Below, in pieces: positions 1-8,153 of a stretch of DNA of 64,000 nt. Origin of the DNA: Bradyrhizobium sp. BTAi1 (GTDB lineage: Bacteria > Pseudomonadota > Alphaproteobacteria > Rhizobiales > Xanthobacteraceae). The stretch lies in contig NC_009485.1 in the NCBI RefSeq assembly GCF_000015165.1, forward strand, positions 4,793,501-4,857,500, written 5' to 3'. Numbering within the stretch: position 1 is the first letter of the stretch; every line of letters starts with the position of its first letter. Below the pieces are notes generated by a model. That model did not search any database. It was not told where the DNA came from and saw only the letters and a list, made by a program, of their open reading frames with translations. The translations under genes and the position numbers were made by a program.

Positions 1-163
1 CGACGGAACGTTGCGCGTATGCCACGCCTGTTCGGCGAGCGCACGACGAGGTTGCGGCCAAATATGGCCGCACCCGAATACCTTTAGCTGCATTGGGCCG
101 GCTCGCGCCGGCCATGATGCGCAGAAAACAGCGCCTGGGCTTGAAACCTCAAACCCGCAGGCC
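1..163. other. Intergenic region downstream of clpP
   Basis: No gene is visible here. Two small inverted repeats stand out: GCGGCCA at 54-60 with TGGCCGC at 65-71, and GGCCGGC with GCCGGCC near 98-115. In related genomes clpX follows clpP on the same strand. If that order holds, this is the clpP-clpX spacer, and the hairpins would lie between the two genes. ClpX itself is not in the window. Confidence 0.4.
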
Positions 164-796
164 TCACTTGGCCATCGGCGCCGGATCTTCCGGCCGCTTG
201 TCGATCACCTTGTCGATCAGGCCAAACTCCGCAGCGGCTTCCGCGGTGAGGAATTTGTCGCGTTCCAGCGCATCCTCGATCGCCTTGTAGGACTGGCCGG
301 TATGCTTCACATAGATCTCGTTGAGCCGCTTCTTCAAGCTCAGGATTTCCTGCGCGTGCAGCATGATGTCGGTGGCCTGGCCCTGGAAGCCGCCCGAGGG
401 CTGGTGAACCATGATGCGCGAATTCGGCAATGAGAAGCGCATGTCCTTGTGACCGGCGCACAGCAGCAGCGAGCCCATCGAAGCCGCCTGACCCGTGCAC
501 AGCGTCGACACCGCGGGACGAATGAACTGCATCGTGTCGTAGATCGCCAGACCCGACGTCACCACCCCGCCCGGCGAGTTGATGTACATCGCGATTTCCT
601 TCTTCGGGTTCTCGGCCTCGAGGAACAGCAGCTGCGCGACGATCAGGGTCGCCATGCCGTCCTCGACCGGGCCGGTCACGAAGATGATGCGCTCCTTCAG
701 GAGGCGCGAGAAGATATCGTAAGCGCGCTCACCGCGGTTGGTCTGTTCGACCACCATGGGCACAAGGTTCATATAGGTTTCGACGGGATCGCGCAT
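164..796 (-). CDS. clpP: ATP-dependent Clp protease proteolytic subunit ClpP
   Basis: Serine peptidase subunit (S14 family) that forms the barrel-shaped proteolytic core of ClpAP/ClpXP in the cytoplasm. The 210-aa protein carries the full catalytic triad: Ser106 in GQAASMGS, His131 in MVHQPSGG and Asp180 in LERDKFL. The 25- and 49-residue spacings match the E. coli enzyme. The oligomerisation region NSPGG is also present. The ATG at 796 begins MRDPVETYMNLVPMVVEQT, the usual alphaproteobacterial start. An RpoH-like promoter lies about 120 bp upstream at 915-945. The tig gene lies upstream on the same strand, so the usual tig-clpP(-clpX) order holds. Confidence 0.97.
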   Translation of the reverse strand: MRDPVETYMNLVPMVVEQTNRGERAYDIFSRLLKERIIFVTGPVEDGMATLIVAQLLFLEAENPKKEIAMYINSPGGVVTSGLAIYDTMQFIRPAVSTLCTGQAASMGSLLLCAGHKDMRFSLPNSRIMVHQPSGGFQGQATDIMLHAQEILSLKKRLNEIYVKHTGQSYKAIEDALERDKFLTAEAAAEFGLIDKVIDKRPEDPAPMAK

Positions 797-914
797 GAAT
801 CACCCAAGGGTTGGACCAGCAGTTGAAGACGACCGGCCGCCGCAGGCAGGGGCTCACCAAAGGGAGCAACGACGACGGACAGAGGCCCGTGATGCAGAAC
901 TTCAAGACCGAGCC

Positions 915-945
915 CACAGATATGGACCATTTTCCCGGTGACAAG
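915..945 (-). promoter_or_regulatory. Predicted heat-shock (RpoH) promoter of clpP
   Basis: Read on the minus strand this is CTTG, a 17-base spacer, then CATATCTGTG. The alphaproteobacterial RpoH consensus is CTTG-N17/18-CYTATNTNNG, so only the Y position deviates. It sits in the 326-bp gap between tig and clpP, pointing at clpP, with a start site expected about 110 bp upstream of the ATG. The rest of the gap holds nothing else recognisable except a 9-bp hairpin just after the tig stop (1089-1112). Confidence 0.5.
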
Positions 946-1122
946 ACCGGACCAGCATGGCCTTCCGCGAGCGAGCCTTTGTGCTGTTCAAGCTGATTCC
1001 CCGCCGCTCGGCCAGCCGAGGAACCGGGCCGGCCGGCGCTTTCGCCGGTCAACCTTAATCGTCGGCTTATCGTGCCGGGCAGCGCCCCAGTGCGGCCCCG
1101 TCAGGCCGCACTGTCGTCACCA

Positions 1123-2481
1123 TCAGGCCGCCTTGTCGTTCTCATCATCCTTGAAGAGCTCGTCCTTGGAGACCTTCTTCTCGGTGACATTGGCGAGCTC
1201 GAGGATGAAGTCGACGACCTTGTCCTCGTAGATCGGGGCCCGCAGCTGCGCGAGCGCCTGCGGGTTGCTGCGGTAGAAGTCCCAGACCTCCTTCTCGCGG
1301 CCCGGCATCGAGCGCGCGCGCTCGATCACGGCGCGGCTGACCTCGTCATCGGTCACGGTGATCTTGTTCTTCTCGCCGATCTCCGACAGCACGAGGCCGA
1401 GCCGCACGCGACGGTCGGCGATGGTGCGATACTCCTCCTTCGCCTTCTCCTCGGTGGTGTTCTCGTCGGCGAATGTCTTGCCGCTGGAGTCCATCTCGGC
1501 CTTCACCGAGTTCCACATCAGGTTGAACTCCTCGTCGATCAGCGAGGGCGGCGCATCGAATTTGTGCGTCTCGTCGAGGCGATCGAGCAGCGCGCGCTTC
1601 ACGCGCTGGCGGGTCGCCTGGTTGAACTCGCCGGCGAGGCGGTCGCGCATCAGCTGCTTCAGCTTGTCGAGCGATTCGAGACCCAGCGTCTTGGCGAACT
1701 CGTCGTCGACGACCTTCTCTTCGGGCGTTTCGATCGCGGTCGCGGTGGTCTCGAACTCGGCGTCCTTTCCGGCGAGATCGTTGTTCAGATAGTTTTTCGG
1801 GAACGCGACCTTGAGCGTCCGGGTCTCGCCGACGCCGATGCCGATCAGCTGATCCTCGAAGCCGGGGATGAAGGTGTTCGAGCCGATCACGACGTCGATG
1901 CCCTCGCCGGTGCCGCCGTCGAACGCCACGCCGTCGATCGTGCCCTTGAAGTTGACCTTCACGCGATCGCCGCTCTCAGCCTTGGCGCCCTCGGCCTTGG
2001 CCGCATAGCTGCGGTTGGCGTCCGCCAGACGCTTGATCGCCTCATCGACATCGGCATCGGTGATGTCGGCGACCGGCTTCTCGACCGAGAAGGTCTTGAA
2101 GTCGGCGAGCGTGATCGCCGGCACGACCTCGACGGCCACCGTGTAAGTGAGGTCCGACTGGCCGCTGAGGATCTTCTCGACCTCGGCCTCCTCGGTCGGC
2201 ATGGTGACCTTCGGCTCGGTGGCGAGACGGAAGCCGCGCTCGGTGAAGATCTGCGTGTTGGTGTCGCGGATGGTCTGGTCGATGGTCTCGGCCATGACCG
2301 ACTTGCCGTAGATCTTCTTCAGATGCGCCACCGGCACCTTGCCGGGGCGGAAGCCGTTGATGCGGACCTTGTCCTTCAGGTCGACCAGCTTCGCATCCGC
2401 CTTGGCGTCGAGATCGGCCGCGGGGACGCTGACCTGGAACTCGTGCTTCAAGCCTTCCGACAAGGTTTCTGTGACCTGCAT
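1123..2481 (-). CDS. tig: Trigger factor, ribosome-associated chaperone / prolyl isomerase
   Basis: Trigger factor binds near the ribosomal exit tunnel and shields nascent chains. The 452-aa protein has the ribosome-binding signature GFRPGKVP near residues 44-51, a central FKBP-type isomerase domain (KVNFKGTIDGVAFDGGTGEG) and a long helical C-terminal substrate-binding domain that ends in an acidic tail. The reading frame stays open for 67 more codons upstream, into the tRNA-Leu region. I chose the ATG at 2481 (MQVTETLSEGLKHEF) because trigger factors start with this MQV-type sequence. The upstream in-frame extension is low-complexity translation of non-coding DNA. Confidence 0.97.
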   Translation of the reverse strand: MQVTETLSEGLKHEFQVSVPAADLDAKADAKLVDLKDKVRINGFRPGKVPVAHLKKIYGKSVMAETIDQTIRDTNTQIFTERGFRLATEPKVTMPTEEAEVEKILSGQSDLTYTVAVEVVPAITLADFKTFSVEKPVADITDADVDEAIKRLADANRSYAAKAEGAKAESGDRVKVNFKGTIDGVAFDGGTGEGIDVVIGSNTFIPGFEDQLIGIGVGETRTLKVAFPKNYLNNDLAGKDAEFETTATAIETPEEKVVDDEFAKTLGLESLDKLKQLMRDRLAGEFNQATRQRVKRALLDRLDETHKFDAPPSLIDEEFNLMWNSVKAEMDSSGKTFADENTTEEKAKEEYRTIADRRVRLGLVLSEIGEKNKITVTDDEVSRAVIERARSMPGREKEVWDFYRSNPQALAQLRAPIYEDKVVDFILELANVTEKKVSKDELFKDDENDKAA

Positions 2482-2650
2482 GGCGTCAATCTTCTTCCGC
2501 TTCGGTTCGGACCCTTGCGATCCGAACACACCTGATTCAATTGTGGACGACGCGCGGCCAGAGCCTTGCGCCGGTGGGATCGGCGACCCCGCCCTCCATC
2601 GCGGAGAACGGGCGCGCCGTGAAACTTGGGGCAAACGCCGGAGAAGCGCT

Positions 2651-2735
2651 TGGTGCGGGCGGAGGGACTCGAACCCCCACAACTTTCGTCACTGGAACCT
2701 AAATCCAGCGCGTCTACCAGTTCCGCCACGCCCGC
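2651..2735 (-). tRNA. tRNA-Leu (anticodon UAG)
   Basis: An 85-nt leucine tRNA, the long variable-arm type. The acceptor stem GCGGGCG pairs with CGCCCGC, and the genome encodes the terminal CCA (TGGT at 2651-2654 on the plus strand). The anticodon stem CTGGA/TCCAG encloses the loop TTTAGGT, which gives anticodon UAG. The variable arm and a standard T-loop (GTTCGAGTC) are present. Confidence 0.97.
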
Positions 2736-2883
2736 GTGAACTGCATCGATAGCCCGGCCGCGATGCCGCGGGCGGCGCGGCTTATACCACGCGTGAAACC
2801 GTCCGCAGCAAAAAAATGGGCCTTCGACAGCGCCCGCGGCCGGCCAATCGGCCAAGCTCGCCGCACACATAAGGGAAAACAGC

Positions 2884-2925
2884 ATGATGCGCATCCCCCT
2901 CAATCAACAATGTTTTGTCGCATGA
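2884..2925 (+). CDS. Possible 13-aa leader peptide coupled to the multicopper-oxidase-like gene
   Basis: A short frame reading MMRIPLNQQCFVA begins at an ATG preceded by AAGGGAAAAC, a plausible ribosome binding site about 9 bases upstream. Its TGA overlaps the likely ATG of the next gene (ATGA at 2922-2925). The downstream gene has no good binding site of its own at either candidate start. The arrangement suggests translational coupling. Without comparative data it could equally be chance. Confidence 0.3.
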   Translation: MMRIPLNQQCFVA

Positions 2926-4220
2926 GGCCGGCTCCCGAGCGGCTCAGCCGGCGGTCTCTGCTCAGCGGCTTTGCCGCAGCCCTGGCGGGCACGGTCCCGC
3001 GGTTCGCGACAGCGGCCGAGCGCCTGTCGGTCGCGCTGGAGGCGCGGACCGAATCTGTGGCGCTGAGCCCCGGCCGCGCCGCGTCCGAGATCTGGCGGCT
3101 GACCGGAACCGCCCCGGTGCTTCGGCTCCAGCGCGGCGCTGCACTCGATCTCGCTTTGACGAATGGACTGAAGATCCCGGCGGCTCTGTCCGGGCGTGGC
3201 CTCGCTCTGCCGGCCCCTCTGGCCGTTCAGGCGCCGGTCGGTCCGGGCGGTCGCGCCACCATGCCGGCCCGGCTGGCGCGCGCCGGCACCGGACTGCTCG
3301 ACCTGCGCCTGCTGGCCGACGGTGCCAAAGCACCGATCCGGCCACTGGCTCTGATCGTCGATGAGGCCCCTGCGGTAAGCTTCGACCGTGACGAGGTTTT
3401 CCTGGTCGAGGACTTCCGGCTCAAGGCCGACGGCACCGCGATCGCGCCGGGCCTCGATCCCGGCGAGACCGAGCTCTTGTATACAGTCAACGGCCAGTTC
3501 CAGCCGGAGCTGGCGCTGCCCGCCCAGGCGCGGGTCAGGCTGAGGTTCATCAATGGCTGCCATCGCGCTGTCATCGCACTCAAAATCGCCGAGCTCGGCG
3601 CCGTCAGAGTGCTGGCCATCGACAGCCAGCCCGCCGAGCCGTTCCTGGCCCGCAATGGCGCCGTGGTGCTGCCGCCCGGCGGCCGCACCGACGTGGTCAT
3701 CGACATGCCCCCGGCCAAGGCGCCGCTGCCGGTGCTGCTGCACGACGGCAGCGCGGCGCGCCCGGTGGCCCGCCTGCTGGTCTTGACCGAGCCGCCGCTG
3801 CGGGCCACCGCGCTGCCGCCACCAGCCCCTCTCCCGGCGTCCGGCCTGCCAGACCAGCTCGACCTGCGCGCAGCGATTCGTGCCGAGCTCGCGCTTGACG
3901 GTCCCGATTGGCGCCTGCCCGCCCAGTTCGCCACGACCATGGCGCCCGCCTTTCAGGCCAAGGCCGGCCGCGTCATCGTGCTGGCGCTCGCCAACAAGAC
4001 GGCCGGCACCGCCGTGGTCCATCTGCACGGCCAGCCGTTCCGGCTGCTCGACCGGCTCGACGATGGCTGGAAGCCGTATTGGCTCGACACGCTGGCGCTG
4101 GAAGCCGGCCAGACCCAGCGCATCGCCTTCCTGGCCGAGCAATCCGGCCGGTTCCTGATCGAGAGCATGGCGACGAACTGGGCGGCGCCGCGCCGGTTGC
4201 GATGGTATGAGATCAGGTGA
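2922..4220 (+). CDS. Tat-exported multicopper-oxidase-like (cupredoxin) protein with degenerate copper sites
   Basis: About 432 aa. It starts with a twin-arginine signal (SRRSLLSGFAAALAG) and then shows the repeated cupredoxin architecture of the SufI/FtsP and laccase-type multicopper oxidases. The periplasm is the expected location. Only one copper-type motif is recognisable (VVHLHGQPF near residue 375). The paired HxH of domain 1 and the C-terminal HCHxxxH cluster are missing, and the C-terminus instead reads FLIESMATNWAAPRRLRW. It may therefore be a structural, SufI-like protein rather than an oxidase. An alternative start at 2910 (MFCRMRPAP) is in frame. The next gene follows after 23 bp and is probably co-transcribed. 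Confidence 0.75.
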   Translation: MRPAPERLSRRSLLSGFAAALAGTVPRFATAAERLSVALEARTESVALSPGRAASEIWRLTGTAPVLRLQRGAALDLALTNGLKIPAALSGRGLALPAPLAVQAPVGPGGRATMPARLARAGTGLLDLRLLADGAKAPIRPLALIVDEAPAVSFDRDEVFLVEDFRLKADGTAIAPGLDPGETELLYTVNGQFQPELALPAQARVRLRFINGCHRAVIALKIAELGAVRVLAIDSQPAEPFLARNGAVVLPPGGRTDVVIDMPPAKAPLPVLLHDGSAARPVARLLVLTEPPLRATALPPPAPLPASGLPDQLDLRAAIRAELALDGPDWRLPAQFATTMAPAFQAKAGRVIVLALANKTAGTAVVHLHGQPFRLLDRLDDGWKPYWLDTLALEAGQTQRIAFLAEQSGRFLIESMATNWAAPRRLRWYEIR

Positions 4221-4243
4221 GGAAACCGACAGGGAGAACTCCC

Positions 4244-5326
4244 ATGACCATTGCCGCCATCACCGGCGTCACCGCGCGAGCCGTGATCACGCCGATGAAG
4301 CGTCCGCTGCGCAACGCCTTCGGCGTCATCGACACCGGCCCCCTGGTGCTGATCGACGTCGCGACCGATCAGGGGGTTACGGGCCACTCTTATCTGTTTG
4401 CCTACACCAGGCTCGCGCTGAAGCCGCTGGTGCTCTTGGTCGAGGAGATCGGCCGCGAGCTCACCGGCAAGGCGCTGGTCCCGATCGATCTGATGAAGCT
4501 CATGGACGCAAAATTCCGGCTGCTCGGCTGGCAGGGGCTGGTCGGCATGGCGGTGTCCGGTCTCGACATGGCGTTCTGGGATGCGCTGGGTCAGATCGCC
4601 GGCAAGCCGGTGGTCGAGCTGCTTGGCGGCGCTGCGCGGCCGATTCCCGCCTATGACAGCTATGGCGTGCTCGACGCCAAAGCCGACGCGCGCACCCTGC
4701 GCACGGCCTGCGACGAGCACGGCTTCCGCGCCATCAAGACCAAAGGCGGCCATGGCGACCTCGCCACCGACGCGGCGATGATCGAGGGCCTGCGCACGTT
4801 GCTCGGCCCCGACATCGCGCTGATGCTCGACTTCAACCAGTCGCTGGATCCCGCGGAAGCGACGCGCAGAATCACGCGCCTTGCGAATTACGATTTGACC
4901 TGGATCGAGGAGCCGGTGCCGCAGGAAAACCTGTCCGGTCACGCCCAGGTGCGCGAGCGCTCGGACATTCCGATCCAGGCCGGTGAGAACTGGTGGTTTC
5001 CGCGCGGCTTCGCCGAGGCGATCGCGGCCGGCGCCTCCGACTTCATCATGCCCGATCTGATGAAGGTCGGCGGCATCACCGGCTGGCTCAATGTCGCAGG
5101 CCAGGCCGACGCGGCCTCGATCCCGATGTCCAGCCACATCCTGCCCGAGGCCAGCGCGCATGTGCTGGCGGTGACGCCGACGGCGCACTTCCTGGAGGTG
5201 CTCGACGTCGCCGGCGCCATCCTCGCCGAGCCGCTGCAGGTGATCGACGGCAAGGTAACCGCGCGAGGGCCCGGATTGGGGCTCGCCTGGAACGAGCCCG
5301 CGGTCGCGAAATATCAGGTGCAGTGA
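4244..5326 (+). CDS. Mandelate racemase/muconate-lactonizing-type enzyme (enolase superfamily)
   Basis: A 360-aa TIM-barrel enzyme that abstracts the alpha proton of a carboxylate. It carries the whole mandelate racemase set: the KxK base (IKTK near 166-169), metal ligands in LMLDFNQS, WIEEP and QAGENW, the Asp of MPDLMKVGG, the His of MSSHILPE and the late Glu of AHFLE. Overall it resembles Pseudomonas mandelate racemase closely, including the N-terminal GHSYLFAYT stretch. The real substrate is not provable from sequence, because the MR subgroup also holds sugar-acid dehydratases. The ATG at 4244 follows GGGAGAA. A GTG at 4217 overlapping the previous stop is also possible. Confidence 0.85.
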   Translation: MTIAAITGVTARAVITPMKRPLRNAFGVIDTGPLVLIDVATDQGVTGHSYLFAYTRLALKPLVLLVEEIGRELTGKALVPIDLMKLMDAKFRLLGWQGLVGMAVSGLDMAFWDALGQIAGKPVVELLGGAARPIPAYDSYGVLDAKADARTLRTACDEHGFRAIKTKGGHGDLATDAAMIEGLRTLLGPDIALMLDFNQSLDPAEATRRITRLANYDLTWIEEPVPQENLSGHAQVRERSDIPIQAGENWWFPRGFAEAIAAGASDFIMPDLMKVGGITGWLNVAGQADAASIPMSSHILPEASAHVLAVTPTAHFLEVLDVAGAILAEPLQVIDGKVTARGPGLGLAWNEPAVAKYQVQ

Positions 5327-5330
5327 GCCG

Positions 5331-5777
5331 TCACGCCCGTGTCCAGCGATAGAGCGCGTCAGGCTCGCGCTCTTCATTGCGGGCGCCGTCGGTCTCCTCG
5401 ACCAGCACGAAGCCGTGCCGCTCATAGAAGCGGCGCGCAGCCAGGTTGCGCTGAAACGTCCAGAGCTGCAGGCGATCGCCGGTGGTCTTGGCGAGATCGA
5501 GCAGCGCGCTGCCGACGCCTCGCCCTTGTGCCCCCGGATGCACGTAGAGCTGGTCGATCCATTCGTTGCGCAACGCGATGAACCCGGCCAATGCGTCGCG
5601 CTGGAAAGCGCCCCACAACGCGCAGTCTCGAAACACGCGCTCGCGATAGAACCAGCGATCTTCGTCGGGGGTATGCAAGCCGGCGAGCCAGGGCAAGGCT
5701 GCGTCGAATGCGGCACGATGGACGGCTGCGGCTGCGCCCATGTCCGACATTGCAAGCTGCCGGACGATGTTCGCCAT
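5331..5777 (-). CDS. GNAT family N-acetyltransferase
   Basis: A 148-aa single-domain GNAT protein. The acetyl-CoA-binding loop is visible as LYVHPGAQGRGVGSALL, followed by the usual C-terminal helix and strand with NLAARRFYERHGF and a final aromatic DALYRWTR. The substrate is unknown. The ATG at 5777 lies 2 bp after the TGA of nnr on the same strand, so the two genes are probably translated together. A TTG two codons upstream (5783) is possible but less likely. Confidence 0.85.
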   Translation of the reverse strand: MANIVRQLAMSDMGAAAAVHRAAFDAALPWLAGLHTPDEDRWFYRERVFRDCALWGAFQRDALAGFIALRNEWIDQLYVHPGAQGRGVGSALLDLAKTTGDRLQLWTFQRNLAARRFYERHGFVLVEETDGARNEEREPDALYRWTRA

Positions 5778-5779
5778 GC

Positions 5780-7279
5780 TCAATACTCGACGCCCAACCG
5801 GTCATAGAGGCGCCGGAACACCGCCGGCAATGTCTCGGTCAGGTCCTCGGCGATCAGCCCCGGCCCCGCCTCGGCGCCGGCCTCGCCATGCATCCAGACG
5901 CCGATACAGGCGGCCTCGAAGGCCGGCACGCCCTGGGCCAGGAGGCCGGCGATGATGCCGGCGAGCACGTCGCCGGCCCCGGCGGTCGCGAGCCAGGGCG
6001 GTGCGTTGGCCGCAATCGCGGCGCGGCCATCCGGCGCGGCGACCGTGGTGTCGGCCCCCTTCAGCAGCACCACCGCGCCGCAGCGCGCGGCGGCGGCGCG
6101 CACGCGCTCCAGCTTGGAGCGGCCGGGATGCTTGTTGCTGAGGTCGGAGAACAGCCGCGGAAATTCACCCTCATGCGGGGTCAGCACGATCTGCGCCGCG
6201 GGCGTGGCCCTGATCTGCTCGAACAGCCGCTCCGGGGCGTCGGCAAAGCTCGTCAGCGCATCGGCATCCAGCACGAGATGGCGCTGCGCCGTGAGCGCCG
6301 TGAACACGACATCGCGCGTGCGCTCGTTGACTCCCGTGCCCGGCCCGATGATGCAGGTGTTGTAGCGCCTGTCGCCGAGCAGCTCGGCGAATTCGAGGAC
6401 GGTGTCGGCGGCGCGCACCATGACAGCCGTCAGCGCCGCCGCATTGACCGCGAGCGCGTCTCGCGGCGAGGCCAGCGTCACCAGGCCGGCGCCGGCGCGC
6501 AGCGCCGCCCGCGCCGCCATCCGCGCGGCCCCGGTCGCGGCGACGTCGCCGGACATCGCCAGCACGTGCCCGCGCGCATATTTGTGGCCATCGATGCGCG
6601 GCACGGGAAAGTGGCCGTGCCAAAGCTCGGGATCGTTCTCGAAGGCCTGCGGCTTGATTTCATCGAGCACCTGCGGCGCGATGCCGATGTCGGCGAGCCG
6701 GACATGGCCGCAATGCTGGCGGCCGGGAAGCAGAAGATGCGCCGGCTTCTTCCGGAAGAAGGTCACGGTCTCGGTCGCCTTGACGGCGATCCCCATCACC
6801 GCCCCCGTGGTGCCGTTGATGCCGCTTGGCAGATCGACCGCGAGCACCGGCGCGCCATTGGCGTTGATCGCGGCGATGACATCGTGGGGATCGCCGGCCA
6901 CCGGACGGCTGAGGCCGGCGCCGAACAGCGCGTCGATGATCAAAGCCGGCTTGCCGATCGCCTGCGGCGTGAACGGCAGCACCGGAAATTTCCAGCCTCT
7001 GGCGGCGGAGGCCGCGTCGCCCTGGAGCGCATCGCGCTCGCACATCAGCACCACCGACACCTCGCGGCCCTGCGCCGCGAGCTCCGCAGCCGCGACGAAG
7101 CCGTCGCCGCCATTGTTCCCGGGGCCGCAGACCACCAGGATCGGCCCGGTCTCCACCAAGTCCATGGCGGCATCGGCCACCGCCTGGCCGGCGCTCAGCA
7201 TCAGCGAAAACCCCGGCGTCCCGGCGGCAATCGTCAGCCGGTCGGCCCGCTCCATTTCGCTCGTGGTCAAAACTTCCAT
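5780..7279 (-). CDS. nnr: Bifunctional NAD(P)H-hydrate epimerase / ADP-dependent NAD(P)H-hydrate dehydratase
   Basis: Repairs hydrated NADH and NADPH in the cytoplasm. The 499-aa protein has an N-terminal YjeF_N epimerase domain (VVCGPGNNGGDGFVAA, then VDLPSGING) and a C-terminal YjeF_C/carbohydrate-kinase-like dehydratase domain. The latter has the nucleotide-binding loop TPHEGEF and the typical ATAGAGDVLAGIIAGLL near the end. The start at 7279 gives MEVLTTSEM, the usual beginning of this family. An in-frame ATG at 7333 would add 18 residues. The gene is followed directly by the GNAT gene. Confidence 0.93.
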   Translation of the reverse strand: MEVLTTSEMERADRLTIAAGTPGFSLMLSAGQAVADAAMDLVETGPILVVCGPGNNGGDGFVAAAELAAQGREVSVVLMCERDALQGDAASAARGWKFPVLPFTPQAIGKPALIIDALFGAGLSRPVAGDPHDVIAAINANGAPVLAVDLPSGINGTTGAVMGIAVKATETVTFFRKKPAHLLLPGRQHCGHVRLADIGIAPQVLDEIKPQAFENDPELWHGHFPVPRIDGHKYARGHVLAMSGDVAATGAARMAARAALRAGAGLVTLASPRDALAVNAAALTAVMVRAADTVLEFAELLGDRRYNTCIIGPGTGVNERTRDVVFTALTAQRHLVLDADALTSFADAPERLFEQIRATPAAQIVLTPHEGEFPRLFSDLSNKHPGRSKLERVRAAAARCGAVVLLKGADTTVAAPDGRAAIAANAPPWLATAGAGDVLAGIIAGLLAQGVPAFEAACIGVWMHGEAGAEAGPGLIAEDLTETLPAVFRRLYDRLGVEY

Positions 7280-7576
7280 CAATCCGCTCTTGTCCCCCGC
7301 AGCGGCCGCCGGGCGGCTGCGATATCCGTTCATTTGCCTGCGGCCGCAGCAGCGCCCTCGCCGCGATCGCCGTCCGCCCACCCTATTGCCGCGCCTGTCC
7401 GCAACTTCCAAGCGCGCATCGGAGACTGAAAAGCCGCGTGAAATCGCGGCACAGCCGCCTTTTCCCTGGGCATTCTGACCAGCATGCGGATGCCACCGCC
7501 CCGCATGCACAACGTTTGATCTATTTGCCTAATCTCCAGGCTCCGGTATTCTAGGCTTTCCCAGCGGGAATCGTCG

Positions 7577-7642
7577 GGCAATCGCAAAATGCCTGATTAA
7601 CGGCTTGATTCAGGCCCGTTAACGACTTGGCATAGACCCTGC
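7577..7642 (+). promoter_or_regulatory. Sigma-54 (-24/-12) promoter of glnB with upstream dyads
   Basis: TGGCATAGACCCTGC at 7628-7642 places the invariant GG and GC exactly 10 bases apart, as RpoN requires. The expected start is near 7654. Upstream lie TTAACGG...CCGTTAA (7597-7622) and GGCA-N9-TGCC (7577-7593). The latter has the 17-bp span of an NtrC site but matches it weakly. Bradyrhizobium japonicum glnB is known to be transcribed from tandem promoters, one of them NtrC-dependent, which fits this layout. The rest of the nnr-glnB gap holds no gene. Confidence 0.65.
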
Positions 7643-7686
7643 TTTTGTAGAGCCACTTCGGCACGGGGCAAGACGGGCTGTCAATG

Positions 7687-7719
7687 ACCGGGCCTCCGCC
7701 GGAGAGCGTCGGGCCCGGT
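7687..7719 (+). promoter_or_regulatory. Stem-loop in the glnB leader
   Basis: ACCGGGCC at 7687-7694 pairs perfectly with GGCCCGGT at 7712-7719 around a 17-base loop that itself contains the self-complementary CTCCGCCGGAG. It lies in the predicted 5' untranslated region between the sigma-54 promoter and the GTG start of glnB. No T-run follows, so it is not an intrinsic terminator. Its role is unknown. Confidence 0.4.
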
Positions 7720-7805
7720 AACGAAGTGATCGAACAACGTGCGCGTCAGCGCAGCCTGACGATGACCCTTATGTTTCTTAATGCGGAATGCCCGGGAGGC
7801 GCTCA

Positions 7806-8144
7806 GTGAAGAAGATCGAAGCCATCATCAAGCCGTTCAAGCTCGACGAGGTGAAGGAGGCGCTTCAGGAGGTCGGACTTCAGGGCATTACCGTGACTGA
7901 AGCCAAGGGGTTCGGCCGGCAGAAGGGCCATGCCGAACTGTATCGGGGCGCCGAATACATCGTCGATTTCCTGCCCAAGGTGAAGATCGAGATCGTGATC
8001 GGCGACGATCTGGTCGAGCGCGCGATCGAGGCGATCCGCCGCGCCGCCCAGACCGGCCGCATCGGCGACGGCAAGATCTTCGTGTCCAATATCGAGGAGG
8101 CCATCCGCATCCGAACCGGAGAATCCGGGCTGGATGCCATCTGA
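7806..8144 (+). CDS. glnB: Nitrogen regulatory protein PII
   Basis: The trimeric PII protein senses 2-oxoglutarate and ATP/ADP. It passes nitrogen status to GlnE (glutamine synthetase adenylylation) and to NtrB/NtrC. The GTG at 7806 gives exactly 112 aa (MKKIEAIIKPFKLDEVKEAL), the family norm. The T-loop holds Tyr51 (ELYRGAEY), the uridylylation site for GlnD. The signature GDGKIFVSNIEEAIRIRTGE is present near the C-terminus. It lies 227 bp upstream of glnA, the classical rhizobial glnBA order, which favours glnB over glnK (glnK usually precedes amtB). Confidence 0.95.
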   Translation: MKKIEAIIKPFKLDEVKEALQEVGLQGITVTEAKGFGRQKGHAELYRGAEYIVDFLPKVKIEIVIGDDLVERAIEAIRRAAQTGRIGDGKIFVSNIEEAIRIRTGESGLDAI

Positions 8145-8153
8145 TCCTCTGCG

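Noticed and set aside
1089..1112. Hairpin after tig as an intrinsic terminator
   Set aside because: AGTGCGGCC/GGCCGCACT is a good stem but no T-run follows on the minus strand.
1072..2535. Long plus-strand open frame across tig
   Set aside because: It is antisense to a clear trigger factor and has repetitive Leu/Val/Asp-rich shadow composition.
2339..2752. Plus-strand frame containing GRRDSNPHNF
   Set aside because: This phrase is the well-known translation of the antisense strand of tRNA-Leu, not a protein.
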